From the NCBI GenBank assembly GCA_027475525.1, contig JAMWFC010000089.1, positions 248,001 to 312,000 on the forward strand: 64,000 nucleotides of DNA, written 5' to 3'. Positions 1 through 9,076 of the stretch are shown here, in pieces (the stretch's first letter is position 1; the number at the start of each line of letters is the position of its first letter). The stretch is from Macrolepiota albuminosa (lineage: Eukaryota > Basidiomycota > Agaricomycetes > Agaricales > Agaricaceae). Below the pieces are notes generated by a model. It searched no databases and was not told the DNA's origin. It saw only the letters and a list, made by a program, of their open reading frames with translations. The position numbers and the translations under genes are program-made.

Positions 1-498
1 CATCTGTGTATGGTCGGTAATGTTACAATCCCTGAATAAATACTCCAACTCCTTAAAATACTGGGAGAGCTCCCGTGGCTTGGACTCGTCCCATTTTGGT
101 GCCGAGAAGTGGTTACGTGGCGGCATGCGCTGGACTTGTTGTTCCATAGCGACTGTGTTGGTGAGTTCGGTTAGCGGTAGTGGGGAAGGGGTTCTAGAGA
201 TTGGCGACGGGGTAAGAGAGATGAGTTGTGAAAGAGGCGTTAGCGGAGTAATGGGAGTGATTGATTGCGGTACGGTAAAGGGCGACGCTAAGGGGTCGTT
301 GGCGCTATAATTGAGGGAATGCGGGAAGAGATCAGGAAATGCGTCTACAGTGGCGTTCTGTAGTTCCTGGGCTAGAGAGAGACCCGGTAAGGCACCAGGT
401 GGTTGTGGAGTTGATGGGTGGGAAGGAGCTATGCCTTCTGCCGACTGCTCTAGCAGGCGGCGCCTACGCTGAAGACGGGTTTCTGGCGGAATTCTGCC
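1..498 (-). CDS. Ty3/gypsy Gag N-terminal part, runs off the window edge
   Basis: Read on the minus strand, this stretch is open from an in-frame TAG near 500 to the window edge. The likely ATG is at 147, and the protein begins MEQQVQRMPPRNHFSAPKWD, followed by a helix with ELSQYFKEFEYLF. That matches the start of fungal Ty3/gypsy Gag proteins (RNA-binding structural protein of the retrotransposon particle). The codons before 147 are Pro/Thr/Ser-rich and could be translated leader or a longer Gag N-terminus. A primer-binding-like site (1162-1177) and an LTR (about 1180-1478) lie upstream on the same strand, so this is probably the Gag of that element. CpG content is normal, so the copy looks young. 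The rest of Gag and Pol lie outside the window. Confidence 0.6.
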
Positions 499-1161
499 CT
501 AGAGATCCCTCGCGGTGGGCTCCAATTTGATGAAGCCCAAAGTTTGGTCAGAAACAAATGTAACAAAAGTGTTACTGTACCAAGAGTGTGCGTTGGGCGC
601 GCTTAAAGTGATGGGGGGAGTCCCGGGCAGGTCCCAGAGAACGCGTCTGTGAAAAAGGGGTAAAAAGTCGGTAACGGGGTCGGCAAGAGTCAAGCGCTAA
701 GGTAAAGCGCCTAAGGAAAATGCGGTAAGTGAACACGGCAAAGGTAAGCGGCAAGAGCACGATAAGCTTAGCGAGGTCTAAGCGTCGATAATGCCTGCCG
801 TAGTTGCAAGGCGCGAGTATGTCGAGTATTGGCGAACGTCTGCAACTGCCGATGAGTTTGACGTTGCCGATCGTAGCGTAAATGAGCTCTTGAGCGTAAG
901 GGAGACTGAGGAAAGGGGGAAACTCTGGTCTATTCGTCTGATGGTGTATGTACAAGTCGGTAAGTAATATATATACTACAAGGAGTTCACCGTCGCCAGT
1001 GACCAACCATCGCCAAAGTGCGGTAAACTGGAAAATTTCATAGGGGTAGCTCCAACGGTTTCAGATCCCTACCGTCCTTTGAGGACCCTTGGCGCCACCC
1101 AGCGGCAGATCGCGGTGCTAAACCATCAATCCATCACCCTCCTACCTGTCAGAACACCTAA
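499..1161 (-). other. Leader region of the Ty3/gypsy element
   Basis: About 660 bp between the primer-binding-like site and the Gag open frame, with no convincing coding sequence. A diverged, CpG-poor relative of parts of it (compare 600-660 with 40,825-40,850, and 730-800 with 41,000-41,110) is found in the second transposon island, so it belongs to the mobile element. Confidence 0.5.
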
Positions 1162-1177
1162 GCAACGTTGGGCGCCA
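1162..1177 (-). promoter_or_regulatory. Putative tRNA primer-binding site of the gypsy element
   Basis: On the minus strand the sequence TGGCGCCCAACGTTGC follows the end of the LTR. A TGG-initial site just inside the 5' LTR is the usual form of a tRNA primer-binding site in LTR retrotransposons. The diverged copy near 42,497-42,506 keeps the neighbouring GGGTGCCAA version (CpG lost). Confidence 0.5.
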
Positions 1178-1179
1178 AA

Positions 1180-1478
1180 TCGAGACGGTAAGCGGTGTCA
1201 GACGCCAAGGTCAAACGCCAAGCTGTCCGTCAGTTTTTGATAGATCATCAGGCTTCTCACTAAGCGCTGTCATCAGTGACTGATGCCATCTGTCAGTTGT
1301 CATTCTGTCTGCCGTTGGTGCTATCATTGATTGGATCTGCTTCTTGCCGTGTCCGGCCGTCGGGAATGGCTTAAAATAGGTAAAACGCGTGCACCAAATT
1401 CGGAACGAGTGCGGCAAGGTTTCCGGAACCGGTGCCGAGCCTGCCGTTGATGCACCTAACCTGTATAGGGTCCTATCA
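1180..1478 (-). mobile_element. LTR of a Ty3/gypsy element inserted in another Gag
   Basis: On the plus strand the element edge is ...GGTCCTATCA at 1478, so on the minus strand the LTR starts TGATAGGACC. The same edge occurs at 42,846 in a CpG-depleted copy, where homology stops at the same base; this is how the boundary was found. The inner end near 1180 is less certain. The LTR breaks the larger Gag reading frame at 1479, and the last seven or so codons of that frame come from the LTR. Start and end are given to within a few bases. Confidence 0.55.
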
Positions 1479-3501
1479 GCGCTACAAACTCCTCAACGGT
1501 ATTCACTTCAGGCGATAGCCCGTCATCACAAATGAGAGATTCTCTCATTGCGTCGGGTATTCTACGCAGGAAGGTATCGATTATTACCCAGTTGTCTGGG
1601 TAAATAGACATATTCTGTGCGTGGTCTATCAAGGTGTCATAGAAACTTTGAACACCCAATCGTTTGGTGTAGGAGGTTGCAAGGAACGCCTCCCAAGCAT
1701 CCTGCATGGTGGATGCACTTACAAACCGGTTATACAATTCAAGGATTACATCCTTGAACGTCCATTGCTGTTGTGCACGATTGTAGTGCAAGACATGATG
1801 TCGAAACCAGGCCTTGGCCGGTCTGTCTAGGAGCTCCGGGAGAACAAATACACGTTCTCGATCCAGATGATCCTCCCCATACTGGCATGCTGCCAGATGG
1901 TTGCACACATCCATCGTCCAGTTTTCCAAGTCACTAAACTTGGACTCCCCTCTGTACGGGTGGATGTGTTTTGACTCCGCCTTATGCGGTTTGATACCTT
2001 CAGGAAGGTGCAATGCTATGCCTACCGCATCGTCAATTATACTACTGAGGTGCTGGTGCATATTCTCAGTATACACCTTTGTCGCCTCAGTTATTCCAGG
2101 CATTTTATTCCTACCTTCCGCTGGAGGTACCACAGAGAATGCACGTACAGGTCGGTGACCTGTGTAGTGCACTTTCCCTGTGTCATTCCAATGCAGTGGG
2201 CTCTCCTGTCCCCCTAGCTCTTCTGTCACCTGTCTTTCAGGAGCTCGGCTCGGATCCGCCGTGGGCAGGTCCCCTCTCCTAGTGTCAGGCTGACGTGTCT
2301 GTTGGACATATTGCCTTCTCATCTCGTCAATGGGCATTATCCCATCAAATAAAATCCTCTGGTCATCTATCCAGGAGTGTCCCTGGCATTTCAGGTCTTG
2401 GTTCCGCATGCGCTGATAAGCTACCCTCTCCGCAAACTTATCAGCCAATGGCACTTGATTCATCAGTGGAATATTCCCCACTGATTCCTGTTTTGTGTGA
2501 GGGTGCCTTGGCTCCCCCGTTTCGGGTAGGTTGCTATCTACCACAAGTATGGTAGACACCGATTCAGCCGTTGACAGAGGTCTCCTTTGTTGACCTCTGA
2601 ATACATTTTGTCTCTGTGCTGCAGCAAACCTTGCAGCGAACTGCTTGTCAGACTCTCCTGCTTGCTGGGGCGCATATATATTGCTCATTGCCTCTTCCAG
2701 GTGGGGAGACAACTCTGGCTTTGCCACCAGGGGTATACTCGGAATCAAGTTTGCCCCCTCTGGGATCGAGGCAGCTGATCCTCGTTTAGCCTTGTGGTAC
2801 ATATATGCTTGGGCTTCCAGCTCAAGAATCTGAACATACAAGGTAATGTATTCAACGGTATTCAATTGAGGTACATTATCACCTCTAGCCTGTATCAACT
2901 GTATGTGTTTCAGTACATACAGTCCTAGTCGAGCACGTGTGATATCCTTCGTAATGCTAGGGTATCTTTTCCATAGCATAGCACACTGAACCTGAAGGGT
3001 GGACTTACTCCGTCCACTCTCCTCATCATTGGAAGTTTCGTCTTCCCAATGTACTGCCGGCGTTCTTTGCTTGGGGATTGTCGTTTCCTGCGGCACTCCA
3101 ACTCCCTGCTGACGTTGCGTCAGTGGGGTGGATTCAGTTGGCACTCTCCAACTGCCCACCTCTGGCCTCGGCATCTTCCTCAGGAAGTATGACGAAGGTC
3201 TGCGACTTTCAGTAGGTCCCTGAGCACTACTTCTGCTCTGGAACTGTCGCCCTGACCTTCCAGTCTGCATGGGAAATTCATGATCCCTGCTGGATCGCTG
3301 TTCTAGGTCTTCCACAACTGCCCCTGGTCTTGCAGCACCGCTTGGCGCAACTGTCAGCCACACTTCACTCCATTGCGTCCCTCCTAGCATTCTCTGAGGC
3401 TGCTGGGAAGGCTTGGCCTCAGTATATTCTGACCCGGGACGACCCGGGTCAGTCACCACAGAATGAGGATACGCCAACAACTGGTCAATGGTCTCACCCA
3501 T
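1456..3501 (-). CDS. gag: Ty3/gypsy Gag polyprotein, 3'-truncated by an LTR insertion
   Basis: A 681-codon open frame. The N-terminal two thirds are Pro/Ser/Gln/Arg-rich, typical of agaric gypsy Gag. From about residue 535 there is a retrotransposon Gag core: FSDLENWTMDVCNHL, then RPAKAWFRHHV, then ELYNRFVSASTMQDAWEAF. These correspond to the capsid helices that mediate particle assembly. In intact elements Gag is followed by a zinc knuckle and Pol (protease, RT, RNase H, integrase). Here the frame stops at 1456, 22 bases inside a foreign LTR, right after VEEFVAL. No zinc knuckle or Pol is present, so the protein is a truncated structural protein. CpG content is normal and no internal stops occur, so both the element and the insertion appear recent. 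Confidence 0.75.
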   Translation of the reverse strand: MGETIDQLLAYPHSVVTDPGRPGSEYTEAKPSQQPQRMLGGTQWSEVWLTVAPSGAARPGAVVEDLEQRSSRDHEFPMQTGRSGRQFQSRSSAQGPTESRRPSSYFLRKMPRPEVGSWRVPTESTPLTQRQQGVGVPQETTIPKQRTPAVHWEDETSNDEESGRSKSTLQVQCAMLWKRYPSITKDITRARLGLYVLKHIQLIQARGDNVPQLNTVEYITLYVQILELEAQAYMYHKAKRGSAASIPEGANLIPSIPLVAKPELSPHLEEAMSNIYAPQQAGESDKQFAARFAAAQRQNVFRGQQRRPLSTAESVSTILVVDSNLPETGEPRHPHTKQESVGNIPLMNQVPLADKFAERVAYQRMRNQDLKCQGHSWIDDQRILFDGIMPIDEMRRQYVQQTRQPDTRRGDLPTADPSRAPERQVTEELGGQESPLHWNDTGKVHYTGHRPVRAFSVVPPAEGRNKMPGITEATKVYTENMHQHLSSIIDDAVGIALHLPEGIKPHKAESKHIHPYRGESKFSDLENWTMDVCNHLAACQYGEDHLDRERVFVLPELLDRPAKAWFRHHVLHYNRAQQQWTFKDVILELYNRFVSASTMQDAWEAFLATSYTKRLGVQSFYDTLIDHAQNMSIYPDNWVIIDTFLRRIPDAMRESLICDDGLSPEVNTVEEFVALIGPYTG

Positions 3502-3550
3502 TGCATGTTGGTTCAGCAGATTGATTGGTCTCCATCCAATCAGGCGTTGC

Positions 3551-3704
3551 TACGTCTCTATTAATCCGGAAGCGTGCGTCAAAGAAGTTGATGCACTGTT
3601 CGATGCAATCACAGTCTAGGCTATCGGTACGTCTCTATTAATCCGGAAGCGTGCGTCAAAGAAGTTGATGCACTGTTCGATGCAATCACAGTCTAGGCTA
3701 TCGG
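3551..3704. repeat. Exact 77-bp tandem duplication
   Basis: Two identical 77-bp copies, 3551-3627 and 3628-3704, beginning TACGTCTCTATTAATCC. The same period occurs at 3842, 24256, 40975 and 54046. Probable assembly join artefact (see findings). Confidence 0.9.
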
Positions 3705-3841
3705 TCTAGACATGTAGTCTTCGTCCGTAGTATCAGAATTGAACCCGAAAGGTTCAAAAAAGTGAAACAATGTCAAGTTTTGCTTAGCCTTACAGTCACA
3801 CCAACAGAACCAGATCGATAGTCAATTCTAGTACTACGAAG

Positions 3842-3995
3842 TATGACAGTAAAATTGGCTGCCTTATGTAAGGCAGCCAGCTGGTATGTAAAGTAATAAT
3901 AAATAATTAATATAATTGTATGACAGTAAAATTGGCTGCCTTATGTAAGGCAGCCAGCTGGTATGTAAAGTAATAATAAATAATTAATATAATTG
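3842..3995. repeat. Exact 77-bp tandem duplication
   Basis: Two identical 77-bp copies, 3842-3918 and 3919-3995, beginning TATGACAGTAAAATTGG. Each copy contains a small palindrome around GCTGCCTTATGTAAGGCAGC. Confidence 0.9.
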
Positions 3996-4402
3996 TCTAT
4001 TAATTATTTAACTATACTACAATATGTTACATCTACAGTATAGTCAGTGGTCCATTATGCTTCTAAGTGTATAAGTAACTCATCCTCAGTCCAGTATAAA
4101 AGACTAAAGGTGCTATCTACTAGTGGTCTATTTATATATGCATTATTCTAAACAATAGACCATTGTGATGTGATATTGTAGTTTGGCATGGTGTTGGCCC
4201 TAAGAGTTATAAGTTGATAAGGTTTAAGGTTTAAGTTGTATCTAATACTAAGGGTTCATATCAAGACCAAAGGTTTTAACCCTTACTTAATTCTTAGATA
4301 CATATATTACTCATAGAAGTGATCAAAGAAATTTGGCAGCAAAGAAGACTTTGGGTTTGACAAACTCTATAATGAACTAGTAATCCTATTAGTCCTCTCA
4401 AA

Positions 4403-4863
4403 ATGCCTCCTGCAAAATCTGAAATCTGGCAGCTCTTCCTCTTTGGTGCAAAACAAAATAACTTCCACCTTCATGCACATTGTCTTGGCTGTTTAGAGAA
4501 ACACCACCTAGATGGAGAAGTTGTGGAGCTTGATAGTAATGAATTTCCTAAATTATCATCAGAATCACAGATTACAAAAGATCTGTAAGGCTTACTATGT
4601 AATTGTAGTTCCATGCTGATATCATTATAAAAGCATGCAAGGAAGATGTTTGTGGTGCTCTCAGAATAAAACAATCTATGATTGCACACAGTCTAGGAAG
4701 GAATAGGGCCAATCCATGCTCAAATGTATCAGCTCAGGCTCTTAAGATTTCCAAAACACTGAGGAAGGAAAAGGAGAAGAGGTTAAAGGATGAAGCATCA
4801 GAAAATGAAGCCGATAATGAAAAGGAAGGGAGGAAATTTATAAAAGCTACTCATAAAGGTTGA
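4403..4863 (+). pseudogene. hAT-like transposase N-terminus, decayed
   Basis: The first piece (4403-4588) reads MPPAKSEIWQLFLFGAKQNN, then HAHCLGCLEKHH, a C-x2-C..H pattern like the BED-type zinc finger at the N-terminus of fungal hAT transposases. The following pieces are in other frames; 4678-4863 reads ...SNVSAQALKISKTLRKEKEKR, which fits the linker that follows the BED finger. The frame is broken by stops and shifts, CpG is almost absent, and no catalytic domain is seen. The family assignment is a tentative motif match. Confidence 0.4.
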
Positions 4864-5107
4864 AGCATCATCAAAACAGTCTCAGCTTAAAGTCCTTTGT
4901 AGTATCAACATCTCTTTTACTTCCAAGCAAAAAGAACTTGTTCAAAAACAATTTCTTTTGGCCACTATATCTGCAAACCTTCTGTTTCAATAGATTGAGG
5001 ATCCTGAAGTTATGACATTGTTTCTTTTATTTTGATCAACAGCTGGTGATGTTATCCCTTCACAAAAGCAAGTTTTGAGTCAGTTACTCAACAATGCCCC
5101 TAATATA

Positions 5108-5321
5108 CAGTAGCTCAAAAAACTGTCCCAATGTTTCATACTTTTTGAAAGATGACATTGGCATGAAGGATGAGAAGTACATAAAATCCTAATTAAATCA
5201 TGTAAAATACTATGGCATCATAGCTACAAAATGAATCTAGGTTTATGTAATTGTCATCAAAACTGATGGAGTGATGGCCATTTTAAAATATTCACTCATT
5301 GGGACAGTTTTTTGAGCATCT
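5108..5321 (+). mobile_element. Left terminal unit of a Tc1/mariner element (214 bp, MITE-like)
   Basis: Starts CAGTAGCTCAAAAAACTGTC after a TA dinucleotide and ends with the inverted form GACAGTTTTTTGAGCATCT, so the unit itself has ~25-bp inverted ends. The same unit in the opposite orientation lies at 9507-9632 (partial) and 40215-40428. One copy precedes and another follows a Tc1 transposase remnant, so it is either a long terminal inverted repeat or a MITE that shares termini with the autonomous element. Confidence 0.7.
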
Positions 5322-5401
5322 CTAATTTTTCAGGTTTATTCCTATTTTACTCAGAAATAAAGAGTAAGTTGCATGTGGGAATATAAACAAAGTCATGTGA
5401 C

Positions 5402-5555
5402 CATGTTTAGATATATTTGGGAGTAGTTCAAGCTGGTTGAACCACATTTTGACCTTCAACCACTATCATGAAACCTACCATGTTTAGATATATTTGGGAG
5501 TAGTTCAAGCTGGTTGAACCACATTTTGACATTCAACCACCATCATGAAATCTAT
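5402..5555. repeat. Imperfect tandem duplication with 77-bp period
   Basis: CATGTTTAGATATATTTGGG recurs at 5402 and 5479, a spacing of exactly 77 bp. The copies are identical for about 50 bp and then differ at a few bases. The period matches the exact 77-bp duplications elsewhere. Confidence 0.8.
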
Positions 5556-6205
5556 TCCTTCTGCACAACACTCTACTGTTGCTTCTCTTCTTGCTCAAGG
5601 GTATTCTCTGGTCAGATTGGGGCTCAAACTGGTCTAGGGAAGTCTACTACTGGGAGGATTGGTAGAGAGTTGGAGATGGACAAGGAAAACCATCCTGGAG
5701 GCCATTCTGCTAAGCTTACTCCATGTGATAAACAGGCTATTGTTCGACAAATCTCAACTGGAAGACTTGATACAGCTGTCCAGGCCACTAATTTTATCAA
5801 CAACAACATTTTCAACCCTGTCTCTTCCAAAACTGTTTGGAATGTGTTGAAGGAGGAGGGGTATTGGTCTGCTACCAAGAGAAAAGTTCCTATGCTCAAA
5901 GCTAAACATCAACAACTATGGCTTAAATAGGCTCAGGAGCATCAGAACTGGACTATAAAGGACTGAAAAAGGGTGTTGTAGACAGATGAGACAAAGATTA
6001 ACAGGATTCAGTCAGATGGGAAGCAGTATGTGTGGAAGCTACAAGGAGAAGGCATTTCAGACTGAACAACTACACCTACTATGAAGCATGGAGGAGGGAA
6101 TAATCTCATGGTATGGGGCTGTATAGGTTGGAATGAAGTAGGAAAGCTTGTGGAGGTGGTGGGGATCATGAATGCAGAGCAGTACTGTGAAATTTTGGAT
6201 GATGG
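5556..6205 (+). pseudogene. Tc1/mariner transposase, decayed and interrupted by a chromovirus LTR
   Basis: The N-terminal helix-turn-helix region reads SKTVWNVLKEEGYW and TKRKVPMLKAKH, typical of the HTH domains of Tc1 transposases that bind the terminal repeats. After a stop at 5927 the frame shows the first catalytic block (TDETKINRIQSDGKQYVWK) and the second (GGGNNLMVWGCIGW). It carries stops where Trp (TGG to TGA/TAG) and Arg (CGA to TGA) are expected, consistent with G:C to A:T mutation. The sequence ends abruptly at ILDDG (6205), where the LTR begins. The C-terminus is absent here; the right terminal unit reappears after the assembly gap at 9507. Dead element. Confidence 0.8.
6201..6205. 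repeat. Presumed target-site duplication (GATGG) of the chromovirus, left copy
   Basis: The five bases next to the LTR edge. The partner copy should lie beyond the 5' LTR, which is hidden by the 100-N gap, so this is an expectation and not an observed duplication. Confidence 0.3.
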
Positions 6206-6951
6206 TGTCAGGTTCCGCTGAATCGGGGGCTTTCCGGGAAAGCGACGCCCTTACGATGCGGACTTGATCTACGGATACTCGGGTGTCTGGAACTCCGGGG
6301 CTAGGACTCCGGGGTTCAAGACGAGGACAGGGTAATCCCGGGAGAGGGGACTAGAGTCCGGGGGTTTTGGATGAGAGTGGCTGGGAGTTGGAGGGGGTCG
6401 AGTCGTGAACCGGAGGTTCTAAGACGAGACCAAGTTAGTAACTTAAGAGTCGCGAAGTGCGTACCAAACTTATAGCACGCGAATACTAAGGCGTGCCAGT
6501 CGAAGCGTACCAAACGAGGCGTACCAGTCAAACAGAGGGCACGCAATATCCAAAGTAACAGTATGCAAAGTATGTAATATCAAGACTAGCGAATACAACA
6601 AGGAACTACGCTATAAGTACTACGGGACCGGGTCTCGGGGTTCCGGGGTGTCTGGGATGGGTTCCGGGGGTTATTGAGTAGCGGCAGGGGCTGTATACCG
6701 GGATCGCGCGTGTGGGGCGCGCGATCAATTGGCGCGGATGGAGCCGTGATGCGTGATGCGTGATGGCCGGCACGAGTCGCGTGATCTGATCGTTGATCGG
6801 GGCTGGTGACGGCTGATGGCGGTCCCTGATGCGCGTGATGGCGGTGTTGGCGGTCGTGATGGCGGGGCGTGTCCTGTGGGGTCGGAGGGAGGGTCCCGGA
6901 GGGTGTTCCGGGGGTGTCCCGGGGTGGGCCCGGAGGGGAGGGGTCGTGACA
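6206..6951 (-). mobile_element. 3' LTR of a young Ty3/gypsy chromovirus (746 bp)
   Basis: Plus-strand edges are TGTCAGGTTC (6206) and ...TCGTGACA (6951); read on the minus strand it is TGTCACGACC...GAACCTGACA, a TG..CA LTR. Boundaries are confirmed by the solo LTR at 9686-10428, which has the same ends and a target duplication. A purine run (AAGGGGGGGTGA on the minus strand) abuts it internally, as expected of the polypurine tract before a 3' LTR. It is CpG-rich, unlike the solo copy. Confidence 0.85.
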
Positions 6952-6966
6952 TCACCCCCCCTTCAG
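6952..6966 (-). promoter_or_regulatory. Polypurine tract of the chromovirus
   Basis: On the minus strand AAGGGGGGGTGA lies directly against the LTR start TGTCACGACC. The polypurine tract primes plus-strand DNA synthesis in LTR retrotransposons. Its position fixes the element's orientation as minus, in agreement with the chromodomain at 9077-9406. Confidence 0.7.
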
Positions 6967-7079
6967 CGCCGAGACCCTCCGAGGCGCGCGTAGCCGGGGG
7001 TTCGGACCGGGGTCCAACCGTGGGATCCGGCACCTGACTTGCCACGTATCGAAAAAAATTTTTACCATCAAACTCAACC

Positions 7080-8804
7080 ATGTCGCGTACGCCGACGCAT
7101 TCCCCGACGCCCCCACAAACTAACGAGGTCGCGCCCCTCATGGCTTGGGAAGCCCGGGACGCGCGATACCGAGCCCGCCTCGACCGGGAGCGCGTGGCGG
7201 AGCTCGCCCAGCAACGTGAGTGTCTTCCCGTGTCGTCCGCCTATCCCACTGACCTTCCTATTTCAGAACAACACAGCAATCCTATCGCGGGTCCCAGCCG
7301 GCACCCGGAGCCTGCTCCCGATGCGGGTCCCAGCGACGTCCCGGAGGCCCGCCCGAGTCGTCCCGCGCCTACCTTTGCGCGGATGACAGTCCGCCCTCCC
7401 CGCCCTCAACCCCCTCCCCGCCCCAGGTTACCTGCCCCCCGCTTCCGTCGTTCTGGGATGCCGGTGGGGGCCGTATCCGAAGTCCCGGAGGGTCAGCGCG
7501 TTGCGTGGGCGGACGCGACGCAGGAGTTATTTGGGGAGGCCCTGGAGAGACCCCGGGGTCTACCCACCCACGCCTGGTGCGTGAATAATGGACCGGTGAG
7601 TGCTTCCTTACCTCGGGTCTCGTTGCTGACTTTGGCGCAGTGCCTCCACTGCGCTCGCCGAACGGTCCCCTGCCTGTTCGAGGTCCCGGGCCCCTCGTCC
7701 CGCCGGGACACGTCCGTGTGTGAGGCATGCCGCCTCAACCACGAGAGGTGTTCCGTGTCGGCGCTGTGGAGGGCGCGCTGCGTCTCCCGGGAGCAGGGGT
7801 GGCCGCTGGGGGGGGTCACCCGGAGGATGGGGGTCGAGGAGCGAGATTGGGTCGCGGAGCCGGTGGGGGAGGCGACGGAGCCGGTGGGGGAGGTGGCCGC
7901 TGCGGGTCCAAGGGGGTCGGGGAGCGGGGGCGCCATTCGGGTGGGGGGCCGGGGCCGGCCCGTGGTCCTCATCACGCGCCGAGCGACCCGGGCCGGGGGG
8001 AGCCGCGAGGGGCGCGGGGGGCGCCCTGACAAGGGGAAGCGGCGGGCGTCGCCAAGCCCTTCCCCAGGGCCGTCGAAGAGGGCGCGTCTGCCCACCGAGA
8101 CCCCGCCCCCGGTTTCCCCGCCACGCCTCTCCCCGGCGGTGTTTTCGCCTCTGTTGGGGCGGCCCCTGGGGGCGGGCGTGGGGGTCCTGCTGGAGCGCCC
8201 GGGGGAGTCCGAGGAGGCCGACGTGCGGAGGGAGCTGGAGGTGGGTCGGGAGGCGCGTCGACAGCTGGAGGAGGCCCGAACCGCCCGGGGGGAGGCGGAG
8301 GCGGAGCGGGATGCGCTGCGGGTGAGGTTGGAGCAGGGAGTGGGGATCCCGGAGAGGGCCCCCTCGGGACAGGAGGTGGTGGAGGCTCTGCGCCGTGACG
8401 TGGTGGTCGCGCGCATGGCATCTCTCAGTGAGTCCCCTGCCTCCGAATTGCTTCGTCTGCTAACGTCTCCAGGCTGGGCCCGGGAGCACTGCCTGCTCCT
8501 GGATGGGGCTGCCGCGGCACTGGCCTCGCTACAGGAGGGCCAGCGCCCGGAGGTGACGACCCCTGGGGTGGAGCGGGGCCTCGGCTTGCTGGCGCGGGTG
8601 GTGTCGGCCCACCGGCGGAGAAACGTGCCGGCCCCGGGCTCTTGGTTCGAGAGGGTCTTGGACGAGGGGGAGCCCCTGCCGTCCTGGGAGCAACTGGCGG
8701 AGGAGACGTTGCGGGAGCATGGCCCGGGTGGGAGGGAAGAGGGGTTCCGGGGGTGGCCTGGGGAGGGGGAAGGGAGCGAGGAGGTTCCGGGGCCCCAGCG
8801 TTAG
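7080..8804 (+). CDS. Antisense accessory gene of the chromovirus, zinc-cluster-like protein
   Basis: Lies between the end of pol and the 3' LTR, on the strand opposite to pol. An uninterrupted frame of 574 codons contains three well-formed introns, 7216-7266 (51 bp), 7596-7640 (45 bp) and 8428-8472 (45 bp), each GTGAGT...CAG with a CTGAC/CTAAC branch site. All are multiples of three and free of stops; the spliced product would be 527 aa. Right after intron 2 is a cysteine array, C-x2-C-x6-C-x15-C-x2-C-x6-C (PCLHCARRTVPC ... CEACRLNHERC), with the spacing of a fungal Zn2Cys6 DNA-binding cluster. A basic Gly/Arg-rich stretch follows, then an Ala/Glu/Arg coiled coil (about residues 380-450) and an acidic/Gly-rich tail. 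No enzyme motif is seen. It could be a captured host gene or an element-encoded regulatory or nucleic-acid-binding protein. A T-rich tract (8813-8842) follows the stop codon. Confidence 0.65.
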   Translation: MSRTPTHSPTPPQTNEVAPLMAWEARDARYRARLDRERVAELAQQRECLPVSSAYPTDLPISEQHSNPIAGPSRHPEPAPDAGPSDVPEARPSRPAPTFARMTVRPPRPQPPPRPRLPAPRFRRSGMPVGAVSEVPEGQRVAWADATQELFGEALERPRGLPTHAWCVNNGPVSASLPRVSLLTLAQCLHCARRTVPCLFEVPGPSSRRDTSVCEACRLNHERCSVSALWRARCVSREQGWPLGGVTRRMGVEERDWVAEPVGEATEPVGEVAAAGPRGSGSGGAIRVGGRGRPVVLITRRATRAGGSREGRGGRPDKGKRRASPSPSPGPSKRARLPTETPPPVSPPRLSPAVFSPLLGRPLGAGVGVLLERPGESEEADVRRELEVGREARRQLEEARTARGEAEAERDALRVRLEQGVGIPERAPSGQEVVEALRRDVVVARMASLSESPASELLRLLTSPGWAREHCLLLDGAAAALASLQEGQRPEVTTPGVERGLGLLARVVSAHRRRNVPAPGSWFERVLDEGEPLPSWEQLAEETLREHGPGGREEGFRGWPGEGEGSEEVPGPQR

Positions 8805-9076
8805 GGGGTTCCCTTTTTTTCTTGTCGTGTCGTTTTTTTTTTTTGTCCTGTTCCTACACTGTAGAAATTTGTAGCTATAGAAAATGTATATACTCGGTTT
8901 CGTACTCGAAATGGTGTAAGTAAAGTGGCAGGGAAAACGAGGAAGTGTACCTTGCCCAGAATCCGGGGCGTTACTGTGAAGAAAGTACTAAAAGAGAGTA
9001 AGATCCAGAAAGGGAAAGCAGAAAATATACATGGGAGTTGAATCCCTACTGATCCCAGAGGCGGGGGTTACGCCCA
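8805..9076. other. Non-coding spacer between antisense gene and pol end
   Basis: Contains T-runs after the antisense stop codon and AT-rich sequence, a plausible shared 3' region for two convergent transcription units (antisense gene from the left, pol from the right). No coding signal. Confidence 0.4.

Larger units (their letters stand above)
3502..4320. mobile_element. Leader/LTR-like sequence of the Gag element, with two 77-bp tandem duplications
   Basis: No coding sequence seen. It lies upstream of the minus-strand Gag and is presumably its leader and LTR. It contains two exact tandem duplications with a period of 77 bp (from 3551 and 3842; listed separately), and at 4084-4110 a copy of the recurring CCTCAGTC..GACT hairpin found in several LTR-like fragments of this window. 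CpG drops sharply after about 3840. Confidence 0.4.

Noticed and set aside
504..523. Alternative primer-binding site TGGAGCCCACCGCGAGGG on the minus strand
   Set aside because: Looks like a PBS next to CATCA, but the better supported LTR edge and PBS lie at 1162-1478; kept only as an observation.
7369..8721. Minus-strand open frames of 100-300 codons opposite the antisense zinc-cluster gene
   Set aside because: Shadow frames caused by high GC; Pro/Arg/Gly composition without motifs, while the plus frame has introns and a cysteine array.
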